This document shows positions 41,327 through 49,877 of a DNA stretch of 64,000 nt, piece by piece. Each line of letters begins with the position of its first letter. The stretch's first letter is position 1. Source of the DNA: Odoribacter sp. UBA944 (GTDB taxonomy: Bacteria > Bacteroidota > Bacteroidia > Bacteroidales > Marinifilaceae). The notes beneath the pieces are model-generated. The model saw nothing but the letters and a program-made list of their open reading frames with translations, made no database searches and had not been told where the DNA came from. The DNA lies in assembly GCA_002293375.1 (NCBI GenBank), contig DBDA01000031.1, positions 34,279 to 98,278 on the forward strand. Reading direction: 5' to 3'. A program made the position numbers and the translations under genes.

Positions 41327-42688
41327 ATGTTTTACAGGAATGCACTTGTCGATCTAAGAAATTGGGCAGAAAAGGATACTCGTAAGCCATTGGTATTACG
41401 GGGGGCCAGGCAGGTAGGTAAGACCACACTTGTCGATGAATTTGCAAAGGAATTCGACGTTTACCTGAAATTGAACCTCGAAAAGGAGAACGACCGCGCC
41501 CTGTTTGAGCAAAACCTCGACATCAAAAATTTACTCACGGCGATATACCTTTTGAAGAATCAGCCGAAAACAGATGGACGCACCCTGATCTTCATCGACG
41601 AGATTCAGAATTCACCCAAAGCGGTCGAGCAGTTGCGCTATTTTTATGAGGAATTGCCGAATGTTCACGTCATCGCCGCGGGCTCGCTGTTGGAATCACT
41701 GATCAACCGCAAGAAGAAAAAGATAGAGTTCCCGGTCGGCAGGGTCGAGTATTTGCCCGTCCGTCCCTGTTCGTTCAACGAGTTTTTAGGGGCGATAGGC
41801 GAGACTCAGCTCCAGCTGGTTCACGCCGAAGCAACAATACCCGAAGTGTTGCACGGTAAGGTAATGGCACTTTTTAACACCTATACGCTCATCGGTGGCA
41901 TGCCGGAGGTCGTGAATGAATACTCGAAAAAACAGGATATCGTTGCGCTACAGGACGTTTACGAATCACTGCTGACCGGCTACCGCGATGATGTTGAGAA
42001 ATACGCCGAAGACAGCGAGAGTCGACAAAACCTCTTACGCCACATTCTGCAAACGGGCTGGGCCTATGCTGCCCAGCGCATCACTTTCGAGCGTTTCGGA
42101 AATTCCAATTACCGTTCACGAGAGATGGGAGAGGCATTCCGAACGTTGGAGAAGACGATGCTGATGGAGTTGGCATATCCGACCACTTCGACAATGATAC
42201 CTATTATCGGTGAAAAAAGCCGCGCTCCGAAATTGTTATGGATCGATACAGGGCTGGTCAACTATTCGGTTGGGATACAAAAGGAGTTGTTTGGAATGAA
42301 GGACATTAGCGATGCTTGGCGGGGCCTGGTCGCCGAGCATATCGTGGGGCAGGAGTTACTTTCTGCCGAAAAGCGGCTGTCGTATAAACCTTCGTTCTGG
42401 GTGCGGGATGCCGCCGGGTCATCGGCAGAGGTCGATTATGTCATCCAGCTTTCGGATAAGGTTATCCCCATTGAAGTAAAGTCGGGAGCCAATTCGCGCC
42501 TGCGCTCATTGCACCAGTTTATGGAAAAAGCTCCGCACAGGACAGCCATTCGTTTTTGGACGAATCCCGCCTCAGTAGATGTTGTGACGACACCAGGGGG
42601 CAAAGAGTTCACGCTCCATAACCTGCCGTTCTACTATGCCTCGAAGATCGCTAAACTTGTAGATGTTGAAATTACAGGATCTGTTTGA
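41327..42688 (+). CDS. AAA_14/DUF4143 family ATPase
   Basis: The 453-residue protein has an N-terminal ATPase domain (Walker A LRGARQVGKTTLVDEF, Walker B LIFIDEIQNS, sensor AAGSLLESL). Its C-terminal DUF4143 domain has EVDYVIQLSDKVIPIEVKSG, an Asp...Glu-x-Lys core like PD-(D/E)XK nucleases. These proteins are abundant, patchy and often single-gene islands in Bacteroidota. Base composition is slightly poorer in GC than neighbouring clpB. It has its own promoter with repeats. Its 3' end overlaps the convergent reductase gene by 17 bases. Confidence 0.87.
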   Translation: MFYRNALVDLRNWAEKDTRKPLVLRGARQVGKTTLVDEFAKEFDVYLKLNLEKENDRALFEQNLDIKNLLTAIYLLKNQPKTDGRTLIFIDEIQNSPKAVEQLRYFYEELPNVHVIAAGSLLESLINRKKKKIEFPVGRVEYLPVRPCSFNEFLGAIGETQLQLVHAEATIPEVLHGKVMALFNTYTLIGGMPEVVNEYSKKQDIVALQDVYESLLTGYRDDVEKYAEDSESRQNLLRHILQTGWAYAAQRITFERFGNSNYRSREMGEAFRTLEKTMLMELAYPTTSTMIPIIGEKSRAPKLLWIDTGLVNYSVGIQKELFGMKDISDAWRGLVAEHIVGQELLSAEKRLSYKPSFWVRDAAGSSAEVDYVIQLSDKVIPIEVKSGANSRLRSLHQFMEKAPHRTAIRFWTNPASVDVVTTPGGKEFTLHNLPFYYASKIAKLVDVEITGSV

Positions 42689-43655
42689 TCTCTGCTTCTT
42701 CCTGTTCGCTGAAAGCGATGTTTTCAACAGCTTTTAGATTGTCTTTCAGTTGGTTGACGGAACTGGTCCCAATGAGGACGCTGGTGACCCGTTCGTCTTT
42801 TAGCAACCAGGAGAGCGCCATTTGCGCCAGGGTTTGCCCCCGGCGGGCGGCGAGTTCATTCAGGCGGCGGGCCTTTCCGGTTTGCTCCTCCGTCACCTGC
42901 TCCTGTTTCAGGAAGCCGGTGGGACGGGCAGCCCGGGAACCGGCCGGAATGCCGTTCAGGTAGCGGTCGGTCAGCAGGCCTTGCGCCAGGGGAGAGAAGG
43001 CGATCAGGCCTACCCCTTCTTGTTGCAACACCTCCAACAACCCCTCCTCCACGTGCCGGTCGAACAGGGAGTAACGCTCCTGTTGGATCAGACAGGGTGT
43101 GCCGGCTTCCCGCAACAGCCGGATCATCTGTTGCGCCTGTCCGGCGGGGTATTTGGAAAGGCCGACGTAGAGCGCTTTCCCCTGCCGGACGATGTCCGAC
43201 AGGGCGGAGGCGGTTTCTTCCAACGGAGTGTGCGGATCGGGGCGGTGGGAGTAAAAAATATCCACGTACTCCAATCCCATCCGCCGCAGGCTTTGGTTGA
43301 TCCCGGCCAGCAGGTGTTTCCGGCTTCCCCAATCCCCGTAAGGCCCCGGCCACATCTCGTGCCCGGCTTTGGTGGAGACGATCCACTCGTCGCGGTAGCG
43401 TCCCAATCCCTGTTTGAGAATTTTGCCGAAGTTCTCTTCGGCCGAACCGGGGGGAGGGCCGTAATTATCGGCCAGATCAAAATGGGTCACCCCGCTGTCA
43501 AAAGTGGCGTGGATAATTTCGATAAAATGTTCGAACCGGTCTACGCGGCCAAAGTTGTGCCACAATCCGAGCGAAATGGCCGGTAACAGTAAACCGCTCT
43601 TGCCGCACCGGCGGTATGGCATCTTTTCGTAACGGGAGTTTTCGGGGGTATACAT
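42672..43655 (-). CDS. Aldo/keto reductase (YghZ-like)
   Basis: The 327-residue TIM-barrel NADPH reductase has the family tetrad: Asp in FDLADNYGPP, Tyr in the same block, Lys in VSTKAGHEMW, and His in FYSHRPDPHTP. It is closest in style to L-glyceraldehyde-3-phosphate reductase YghZ/Gpr and the KvAB-beta group. It is the last gene of the pectin operon, 15 bases after the esterase fusion, and may reduce a sugar aldehyde released during uronate or rhamnose breakdown; the substrate is not readable. Confidence 0.88.
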   Translation of the reverse strand: MYTPENSRYEKMPYRRCGKSGLLLPAISLGLWHNFGRVDRFEHFIEIIHATFDSGVTHFDLADNYGPPPGSAEENFGKILKQGLGRYRDEWIVSTKAGHEMWPGPYGDWGSRKHLLAGINQSLRRMGLEYVDIFYSHRPDPHTPLEETASALSDIVRQGKALYVGLSKYPAGQAQQMIRLLREAGTPCLIQQERYSLFDRHVEEGLLEVLQQEGVGLIAFSPLAQGLLTDRYLNGIPAGSRAARPTGFLKQEQVTEEQTGKARRLNELAARRGQTLAQMALSWLLKDERVTSVLIGTSSVNQLKDNLKAVENIAFSEQEEAEIKQIL

Positions 43656-43670
43656 ATAATCGTTTTTCTA

Positions 43671-45620
43671 TTATCGGGTGATCCGGAACCAATCCGCTTC
43701 CACTTCGGTCTTCACCTCGATCTCCAACGGATGTTCCAACTCCTCCTTCCACTCCCGGACATAGGCGAACCACGCTTCCGGCGTTTTGTAGCCGAAGCTC
43801 TCTTTCAGGGAGGTGAAGACGGTGTGGTGGCGGAGGTATTTTTCGCCCGGTGCGGAGAGCGTATAGAGGTAGTTCGGCTTGTCCTTCACCTCCTCCCGGA
43901 CGTACCGGGTGGGAATCCAGGTCGCCAATCCGACCGTCTCTTTGGCGTATTTCACGGTGTCGTTGACCGGCCAGTCTGTGCCCCAACAGGCGATCAGCCC
44001 CCGGTGGTCGGAGTAGGAGAGGGAGCCTTCGATGTCCTGTACGCCCGTACAGAACAACTCCTCCCGCAGTGGTTCGTCGAAGAAGGTTTCCACGGTCAGG
44101 TCCCGGTGGCCGGCATACAGGAGGTAGCGGTGGGTCAGGTTCAATTCCGAGCCCTGGTATTGCCAGCCGGATACCTCAACCTCCACGACGGTGCGGACGG
44201 GGCCGTACGCTACGATCCGTTCCGTACGGGCGGCGACCGGTTCCATGTGTGTAGCTTTCTCCCTGTTCCAGCCTTTCAGGGTGCCGGCGCCGCAGCTTCC
44301 GCTTACGCGGAGTACATCGTCCCCGAACCCACGGGCCAACTGTGCGTCGTCGGGATAGAACTGCGCCTCTTTCAATTCAAAACCTTTGCGAAATTTTCCG
44401 TAAATGTCGATGGTCTGTTTCTGATCGAAGTAGATGCGGTAGGCGACCAGTTCCGATTCAAAAGCCGGCCCGTGGTGGTGCATCTGGTTGTAGATGTCAC
44501 TTGTTCCGGGAACCGTTACAGATTGCACCGGCACGTGCTTCCCTTTTTTGTCGCTGACCAGCATCTGGGCGTACACCCGTTCTGGATACTTCCGTTCGGA
44601 GGGGCGCTCCGCCAACCGGATGTGGAAGGTGCGGCGGCTGTTGGCGGGAACATCCGCCACAAACACCAACTCATCCGCCTGCCGGTCGCCATCCAGGTCG
44701 TCCAACTGGCAGGGGATCTCCTCTCCGCCCTCTGCGGTCACCACGGCCGAGCGCACGACAAAGCCGGGGTCCGCTTCCCGCAAATCGACAACCACCGGCG
44801 CGTCCGTCCGCTTTTTGTTCCAACTGTTCCGCACCACTGCGGAAAGGCTTTTTGCACCGTCGTAACGCTCATATTGGATGTATGGCGCCAACGCCGGGAC
44901 CTTTTCCTGGATTTCGTCGACGGCCAACCGGGCAACCTGCCGGGCGCCGGCCAGGTTCAGGTGGGTGTTGTCCTCCCTGCCTTCGGGAATAAAGGGGTGG
45001 GTGCCCGGGGCCACCCACACGAACCACGAACGGGAGGCGCTGTCTCCGGCCGTTTGCCAACACGCCGCCGTACTTTTGTTCAAATCGATCAACGTTGTCT
45101 GTGTCTCTTCCGCCACCGCTTTGACCGCCGGAATCCACGCGCCGTGGGTGTCGGTCAATGCACCGTCCTTAAACACTCGGCGGGCGATGGGGGTAAACAG
45201 CACCGGTATTCCGCCCCTCTCCCGGGTCTCCCGGATGTATCTTTTCAGGTTCTCCCGGAACGCTCCCTCCGGATCACTGTACCGGGCGGGATCCTCCGCC
45301 TTCTCGTCGTTGTGCCCGAACTGGATAAAAACATAATCTCCTTCCCGGATCCGGCCGGCTACCTGTTCCCACCGTCCTTCGTCCCGGAAACTTCTGGAAC
45401 TGCGCCCGTTCCGGGCGTGGTTTTCCACCACAATACCGGTAGAGAGAAATCCCGGCAACACCTCTCCCCATCCCCGCTCCGGATTCATCCTGGCCGGGTC
45501 TTTGGTTGCCATTGTAGAGTCCCCGATCAGAAAAATCACCGGCTTCCGCTCTTCCCGGTTGGTAAAACCGGCGATAAACAGGCAGAATACCAGCGTCAGG
45601 TACAGCACATATTTTCTCAT
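43671..45620 (-). CDS. Rhamnogalacturonan acetylesterase (CE12-like) fused to DUF4861
   Basis: After a signal peptide, residues 28-250 form an SGNH hydrolase with Ser35 in IGDSTMATKD, the Gly/Asn blocks NHARNGRSSRSF and FGHNDEK, and the Asp217-His220 pair in DNTHLN. That is the pattern of rhamnogalacturonan acetylesterases, which strip acetyl groups from pectin backbones. Residues 280-640 match DUF4861 (QMHHHGPAFESELVAYRIYFD), a beta-rich module seen in pectin loci. The fusion would join deacetylation with a still unproved second activity or binding function. It lies 6 bases after the CE7-like gene. Confidence 0.85.
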   Translation of the reverse strand: MRKYVLYLTLVFCLFIAGFTNREERKPVIFLIGDSTMATKDPARMNPERGWGEVLPGFLSTGIVVENHARNGRSSRSFRDEGRWEQVAGRIREGDYVFIQFGHNDEKAEDPARYSDPEGAFRENLKRYIRETRERGGIPVLFTPIARRVFKDGALTDTHGAWIPAVKAVAEETQTTLIDLNKSTAACWQTAGDSASRSWFVWVAPGTHPFIPEGREDNTHLNLAGARQVARLAVDEIQEKVPALAPYIQYERYDGAKSLSAVVRNSWNKKRTDAPVVVDLREADPGFVVRSAVVTAEGGEEIPCQLDDLDGDRQADELVFVADVPANSRRTFHIRLAERPSERKYPERVYAQMLVSDKKGKHVPVQSVTVPGTSDIYNQMHHHGPAFESELVAYRIYFDQKQTIDIYGKFRKGFELKEAQFYPDDAQLARGFGDDVLRVSGSCGAGTLKGWNREKATHMEPVAARTERIVAYGPVRTVVEVEVSGWQYQGSELNLTHRYLLYAGHRDLTVETFFDEPLREELFCTGVQDIEGSLSYSDHRGLIACWGTDWPVNDTVKYAKETVGLATWIPTRYVREEVKDKPNYLYTLSAPGEKYLRHHTVFTSLKESFGYKTPEAWFAYVREWKEELEHPLEIEVKTEVEADWFRITR

Positions 45621-45626
45621 GGTAAT

Positions 45627-46943
45627 TTATTTTTTCAGTCGTTCCCGGATCCAATCTACCTGAACCATCCGGGTTTCGGCGGAGATCCAGTGTTCGTTGA
45701 CGGGGGTGATCAGCGCCTCTTTGGGGGCGGTGATGACGTTGTACACGGCGTAACTGGTGGTGGGAGGGCAAGTGTTGTCATTGAATCCCCAGGTCAGGAA
45801 AACGGGTACCCGGATGAGCCGGGCGAAGTTGACCGCATCGTAATAGGCCATGACGGCGATCTTTTCCGGTGTCTCTTGTCCGTTGAATTTGGTGAAAAAG
45901 TGGGGATAGCCTCCCGCCTGCCCGGCAGGGTAGGCGGCCATGTCTGCCAGGGCGGGGTGAGCGGCGACGCACAAGGTGACCCGTTCGTCCAGTGCGGCGC
46001 TGACCAATGCCAACGCCCCTCCCTGGCTGGCCCCCCAGGCAATCAGGTTCTTCCCGTCGTATTCCGGCAGGGAAACGAGGTAATCCAACGCGCGGATACA
46101 CGCTGCGTAGACCTTTTTCAGGTAGTAGTTGTCGCGGTTGTCCAATCCGTTGACGAGGTAACTGTTGTTCTCCCGGAAGGCGGCGGAGATCTCCCGGTAG
46201 GTTGCCTCATCCAAAGCGGGGTGCAGGCCGTGGATCTCCATATTGAAACAGATCAGCCCGTTTTCCGCTAAATAGAGGGTTTTCAGCGGATCCATCGGTT
46301 TGATGCCTGCGCCGGGCGGATTGAAGACCACCGGGTATTTTCCGGGCGTTCGGGGTTTGGTCAGGTATCCGTAAACGTACGACCCTTTTTTGAAACATTG
46401 CAGTTTGACTTCGTAGCATTCCACCGCCGGAGAGGAGAATTGCTCCACATACCGGGTGCTGACCTCAAAGGGACAGGCGGCTGCCTCCTGCAACGTCTGT
46501 TCCCAAAAAGCCCGGAAATCGGCCGGCATCCCGACCACCGGCCGGATCTGTTCGGGAGAGAAACCTATTTTCAAATGGTGTCGATATGTTTCCCCGTTTA
46601 ATACGACGCTGAATTTACAATCCCGGAAACCGGGCTTTTCCAATGTCCCCACAGATATGATCGCCTTTCCGGCCTTTGTCCGTATCCCCCCCCGGATGTC
46701 GTCGGGAAATTGTTCCGGACCGGCGGAGTAGGTGATCTCCACCTCCTCCTGCAACATGCCGTACAGGTAGACCGATACGGTTATGGAGGCTGATTCCCCG
46801 GTTTTGTAGACCCAATCGGTGTGGTCGGGTGCGGTCACCCAAAGCACATCCGACCGGTACGGGTAGTTCTCTCCCCGGACAGACAGGCCGCTGAATACCC
46901 ACACTCCGGTCAGCAGCCCGATCCACAGGAGTTGTTTTATCAC
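45627..46943 (-). CDS. CE7-like acetyl ester hydrolase
   Basis: The 438-residue exported protein has a signal peptide (to about residue 24), a beta-sandwich-like N-terminal part (to 130), and an alpha/beta-hydrolase of the acetyl xylan esterase (CE7/AXE1) group. The triad is Ser306 in WGASQGGA, Asp389 in WGFNDNTCPP and His418 in VNEHWIS. In a pectin locus it likely removes acetyl or other esters from pectin fragments. Its start overlaps the CE8 stop by four bases (ATGA). Confidence 0.85.
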   Translation of the reverse strand: MIKQLLWIGLLTGVWVFSGLSVRGENYPYRSDVLWVTAPDHTDWVYKTGESASITVSVYLYGMLQEEVEITYSAGPEQFPDDIRGGIRTKAGKAIISVGTLEKPGFRDCKFSVVLNGETYRHHLKIGFSPEQIRPVVGMPADFRAFWEQTLQEAAACPFEVSTRYVEQFSSPAVECYEVKLQCFKKGSYVYGYLTKPRTPGKYPVVFNPPGAGIKPMDPLKTLYLAENGLICFNMEIHGLHPALDEATYREISAAFRENNSYLVNGLDNRDNYYLKKVYAACIRALDYLVSLPEYDGKNLIAWGASQGGALALVSAALDERVTLCVAAHPALADMAAYPAGQAGGYPHFFTKFNGQETPEKIAVMAYYDAVNFARLIRVPVFLTWGFNDNTCPPTTSYAVYNVITAPKEALITPVNEHWISAETRMVQVDWIRERLKK

Positions 46944-47944
46944 GGCCGGTACGGTTTAGCGTCCACCACCCAATCCGCGGGGAACGGTTCGCTGCCGCTG
47001 TTTTTCCGGAAGATCGCCGAAAGGGTGTAACCGGCCGCCTCTTCCGCTGTCAACTGGTGGCTCCAGGGCACCCGTTTATCCGGTGCAGCTCCGGGCCCGG
47101 TGGAGAGATACTCCGCGTAATAGACGCTCTTCTCCTTTTCAACGCTTCCCCAGTTGTGCCACCCTTCGGGCAGGATGACTGCCGGAAAGTCGCAACGGAT
47201 CCACACCGTTTTGGCAAACGAACGCCAGGGGCGGCCCAGGTAGAGTTTCGTCACCTCCGGAGCCGCGGTGACGGTGCAGTTCCGGAACACATATCCGTAT
47301 AAGTTCCGTTCCGTCGTAGAGGCTGCGGTGATGTAAGAGTTCTTCTTGGAGTGGATTCGGCAACTGTCAAAGACCACAATGGAGGGGCCGAAGATGTAAT
47401 CCGTCGTGCCCTCGATGTATGAATTTTTTACGTACACGCGGGCGATGCCTCCCCGGGTAAAAAAAGTGTCCTGATCGCCCAGCAGCCGGCAGTTGAGGAA
47501 GACGATCCGGTCGCCCCGGGTTTCGCAGGCCACGGCCTGGCCGACCCGCCCGGCGGTGTTCTCAATCGTGATGTTCTCCACGATCACGTCGTCCGACTGG
47601 ATGGAAAAAGTGTAGGAGGTATAGGTGTGGATGGTATCCCCCCCGACCACTTTGCCTGTATGGTCGTTCCAACTGATCACGGTGTTTTCGGGGTTCTCTC
47701 CGACAATCCGCACCTTGTTCCGGTAGACGGGCAATACCACCTTCTCTTTGTAGATGCCCGGTTTAACGCGGATGACCGTCCACGTGCCGCTCTTTTCCGG
47801 AACGGCCCCGAATGCTTCGGTCAGCGTTCGGTAATCCCCGCTTCCGTCGGCGGCAACGGTGATCACTCCTTTTCCGGCCTTCGGATTACCGCAACAGGCG
47901 GCGCACACAAGCACGGGCAATAGTAAAAATAACAGTTTCTTCAT
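46940..47944 (-). CDS. Pectin methylesterase (CE8), lipoprotein
   Basis: CE8 enzymes remove methyl groups from homogalacturonan so that lyases and hydrolases can act. The 334-residue right-handed beta-helix protein keeps all catalytic marks: the Gln in GRVGQAVAC, Asp in LLGDQDTFF, the second Asp in GTTDYIFG and Arg in LYLGRPWRS. The signal ends in a lipobox around VCAAC, so it is probably membrane-anchored. It lies 10 bases after uxaA and overlaps the CE7-like gene. Confidence 0.93.
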   Translation of the reverse strand: MKKLLFLLLPVLVCAACCGNPKAGKGVITVAADGSGDYRTLTEAFGAVPEKSGTWTVIRVKPGIYKEKVVLPVYRNKVRIVGENPENTVISWNDHTGKVVGGDTIHTYTSYTFSIQSDDVIVENITIENTAGRVGQAVACETRGDRIVFLNCRLLGDQDTFFTRGGIARVYVKNSYIEGTTDYIFGPSIVVFDSCRIHSKKNSYITAASTTERNLYGYVFRNCTVTAAPEVTKLYLGRPWRSFAKTVWIRCDFPAVILPEGWHNWGSVEKEKSVYYAEYLSTGPGAAPDKRVPWSHQLTAEEAAGYTLSAIFRKNSGSEPFPADWVVDAKPYRP

Positions 47945-47954
47945 AACACACCGA

Positions 47955-49442
47955 TTACAACGTTACGCCGGTTTTAAAGATAGCGATCTCCTTAAAACCG
48001 ACCTGTTCGTGTTTCAATTTGCGGCCGTCGGCCACCTCCAATACAAATGAGATAAAGCGGTTCAAAAGCGGTTCCATCTCCTCATCTTCCAACAGACTCC
48101 CCGCGTTAAAGTCGATCCAATTGGCTTTGTAGGTCGCCAAAGCCGTGTTGGTGGAGATTTTCAGGGTAGGGACGAAACTGCCGAATGGGGTGCCCCGGCC
48201 TGTGGTGAACAATACCAGTTGGCAGCCGGAGATGGCCAGCGCTGATGCCGCCACCAAGTCATTGCCCGGCGCCTGTAACAGATTTAATCCCCGGTGAACG
48301 AGGGGTTGGGCGTATGCCAGAACGTCTACTACCTCTGCGGCCCCGCCTTTCTGCACACACCCCAACGACTTTTCCTCCAGGGTGGTGATGCCCCCTTTTT
48401 TGTTGCCGGGAGAGGGATTTTCGTAAACCGGCTGGTCGAATTTCCGAAAGTACCCCTTGAAATCGTTGATCAGGCGGACGGTTTCGTTAAACACCGCCGG
48501 GGAGCAGGCCCGATCCATCAGGATGGTTTCCGCGCCGAACATCTCCGGCACCTCTGTCAACACCGTGGTGCCTCCTTGGGCGATCAGCCAGTCGGAGAAC
48601 CGTCCCGCCAGCGGATTGGCGGTAATGCCGGAAAAACCGTCGCTGCCCCCGCACTTCAAGCCGATTTTCAATTTGGAAAGGGGCAGCGGTTCCCGCTTGT
48701 CCGTTTTCATCCGCTCTGCCAACTCCCTGGCCAATTCAAAACCGGTGGCGACCTCGTCTTCCACCTCCTGGGCGATGAGGAACTTCACCCGTTCTTCGTC
48801 CCACGTATCGATCACCCGTTTAAAGTCGGCGATTTGGTTGTTTTCGCACCCCAGCCCCAATACCAGTACGCCCCCTGCATTGGGATGCCGCACCAATCCG
48901 GCCAACGCTTTCTGTGTATTTTCGTGGTCGTCCCCCAATTGGGAACAGCCGTAGTTGTGCGTGTAGACGCGCACATCGTCTATGTGGGAAACATCCAACT
49001 CCCGCTTCACCCGGTCGGCAATGGCCTGCGCCTGTCCGTTCACACATCCCACGGAGGGTACGATCCACAGTTCGTTGCGGATGCCCATCTCCCCGTTTTT
49101 GCGGAGATAACCGTTTACCTTCCGGTCGTCCTTCGGAAAATGCAGTACGGAGGGTACTTTGTTGTAGGTATACTCCAGGTTGTCCCGCAAATTTGTTTTC
49201 AGGTTGTGGGAGTGTACCCAGGAACCGGCAGCAATATCCACAGAGGCATGCCCGATGGGATAGCTGTATTTGATGACGTTCTGGCCGGTCAGGATCGGCA
49301 CAAGGGCGAACTTGTGCCCGGCGCCGATCTCCTCCCGCAGCGTCATCGGCGTTTTGTCCACCTCCAATACCTCGCCCGCCTGCAGTTGCTCCAGCGCTAC
49401 CGCCACATTGTCCGCCGGATGAATTTTCAAAAACCGTTTCAT
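47955..49442 (-). CDS. uxaA: Altronate dehydratase
   Basis: UxaA dehydrates D-altronate to 2-keto-3-deoxygluconate. The 495-residue protein has the N-terminal SAF-like domain (residues 1-95, VHSHNLKTNLRDNLEY) and the large catalytic domain with NYGCSQLGDDHENT, LGLGCENNQ and LKCGGSDGFSGITANP, whose Cys residues bind iron. The ATG at 49442 lies 1 base after the HIT gene stop; the longer frame from 49487 runs into that gene and is rejected. Confidence 0.95.
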   Translation of the reverse strand: MKRFLKIHPADNVAVALEQLQAGEVLEVDKTPMTLREEIGAGHKFALVPILTGQNVIKYSYPIGHASVDIAAGSWVHSHNLKTNLRDNLEYTYNKVPSVLHFPKDDRKVNGYLRKNGEMGIRNELWIVPSVGCVNGQAQAIADRVKRELDVSHIDDVRVYTHNYGCSQLGDDHENTQKALAGLVRHPNAGGVLVLGLGCENNQIADFKRVIDTWDEERVKFLIAQEVEDEVATGFELARELAERMKTDKREPLPLSKLKIGLKCGGSDGFSGITANPLAGRFSDWLIAQGGTTVLTEVPEMFGAETILMDRACSPAVFNETVRLINDFKGYFRKFDQPVYENPSPGNKKGGITTLEEKSLGCVQKGGAAEVVDVLAYAQPLVHRGLNLLQAPGNDLVAASALAISGCQLVLFTTGRGTPFGSFVPTLKISTNTALATYKANWIDFNAGSLLEDEEMEPLLNRFISFVLEVADGRKLKHEQVGFKEIAIFKTGVTL

Positions 49443-49443
49443 A

Positions 49444-49863
49444 TTAAATCTCCAACTCCTTTTTGATCCGTTCCACCCGTTCGGCATAATCCGCTTCGTC
49501 CAGGTAGTTTTTTTTCGGGTTCATTTCAAAAACACCTCCGAACTCAAATTCCCCTTCGTATTTGGGTACAATGTGCCAATGGGTGTGTTTCAAGGTATCG
49601 GAGTAGGCCCCGAAATTGATTTTCGTTGGTTTGAAAAGCCTCTTCAGCGCCTCACCGACCCTTCGCAGGTCCTTCATATAGGCGCAGTAATCCGCTTCGG
49701 GGATCTCAAACAGTTCGTTTACATGCTCCTTGTAGGCCAATACACAACGTCCCGGATGCGATTGTTCCCTGAACAGAAAAAGGGTGGAAACAGAGAGGTC
49801 TCCAATCTCGATCATCAACTCCTTCTGGGTTCGGTTCCGCTGACAATACAAACAATTTTCCAT
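49444..49863 (-). CDS. HIT family hydrolase
   Basis: The 139-residue protein has the histidine triad HTHWHIVPKY near residue 93 and an N-terminal Cys-x-x-Cys (CLYCQRN) typical of zinc-binding HIT proteins. It is preceded by an AGGAGG Shine-Dalgarno site. HIT enzymes hydrolyse nucleoside phosphoramidates, dinucleotides or adenylylated products. It lies between uxaB and uxaA with 14- and 1-base gaps, so it is cotranslated with galacturonate catabolism; its role there is unknown. Confidence 0.88.
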   Translation of the reverse strand: MENCLYCQRNRTQKELMIEIGDLSVSTLFLFREQSHPGRCVLAYKEHVNELFEIPEADYCAYMKDLRRVGEALKRLFKPTKINFGAYSDTLKHTHWHIVPKYEGEFEFGGVFEMNPKKNYLDEADYAERVERIKKELEI

Positions 49864-49877
49864 GTTACGCCTCCTAA

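Noticed and set aside
43731..46271. 846-codon plus-strand frame opposite the esterases
   Set aside because: It is an antisense shadow caused by high GC at codon ends; both minus-strand genes show complete catalytic sets.
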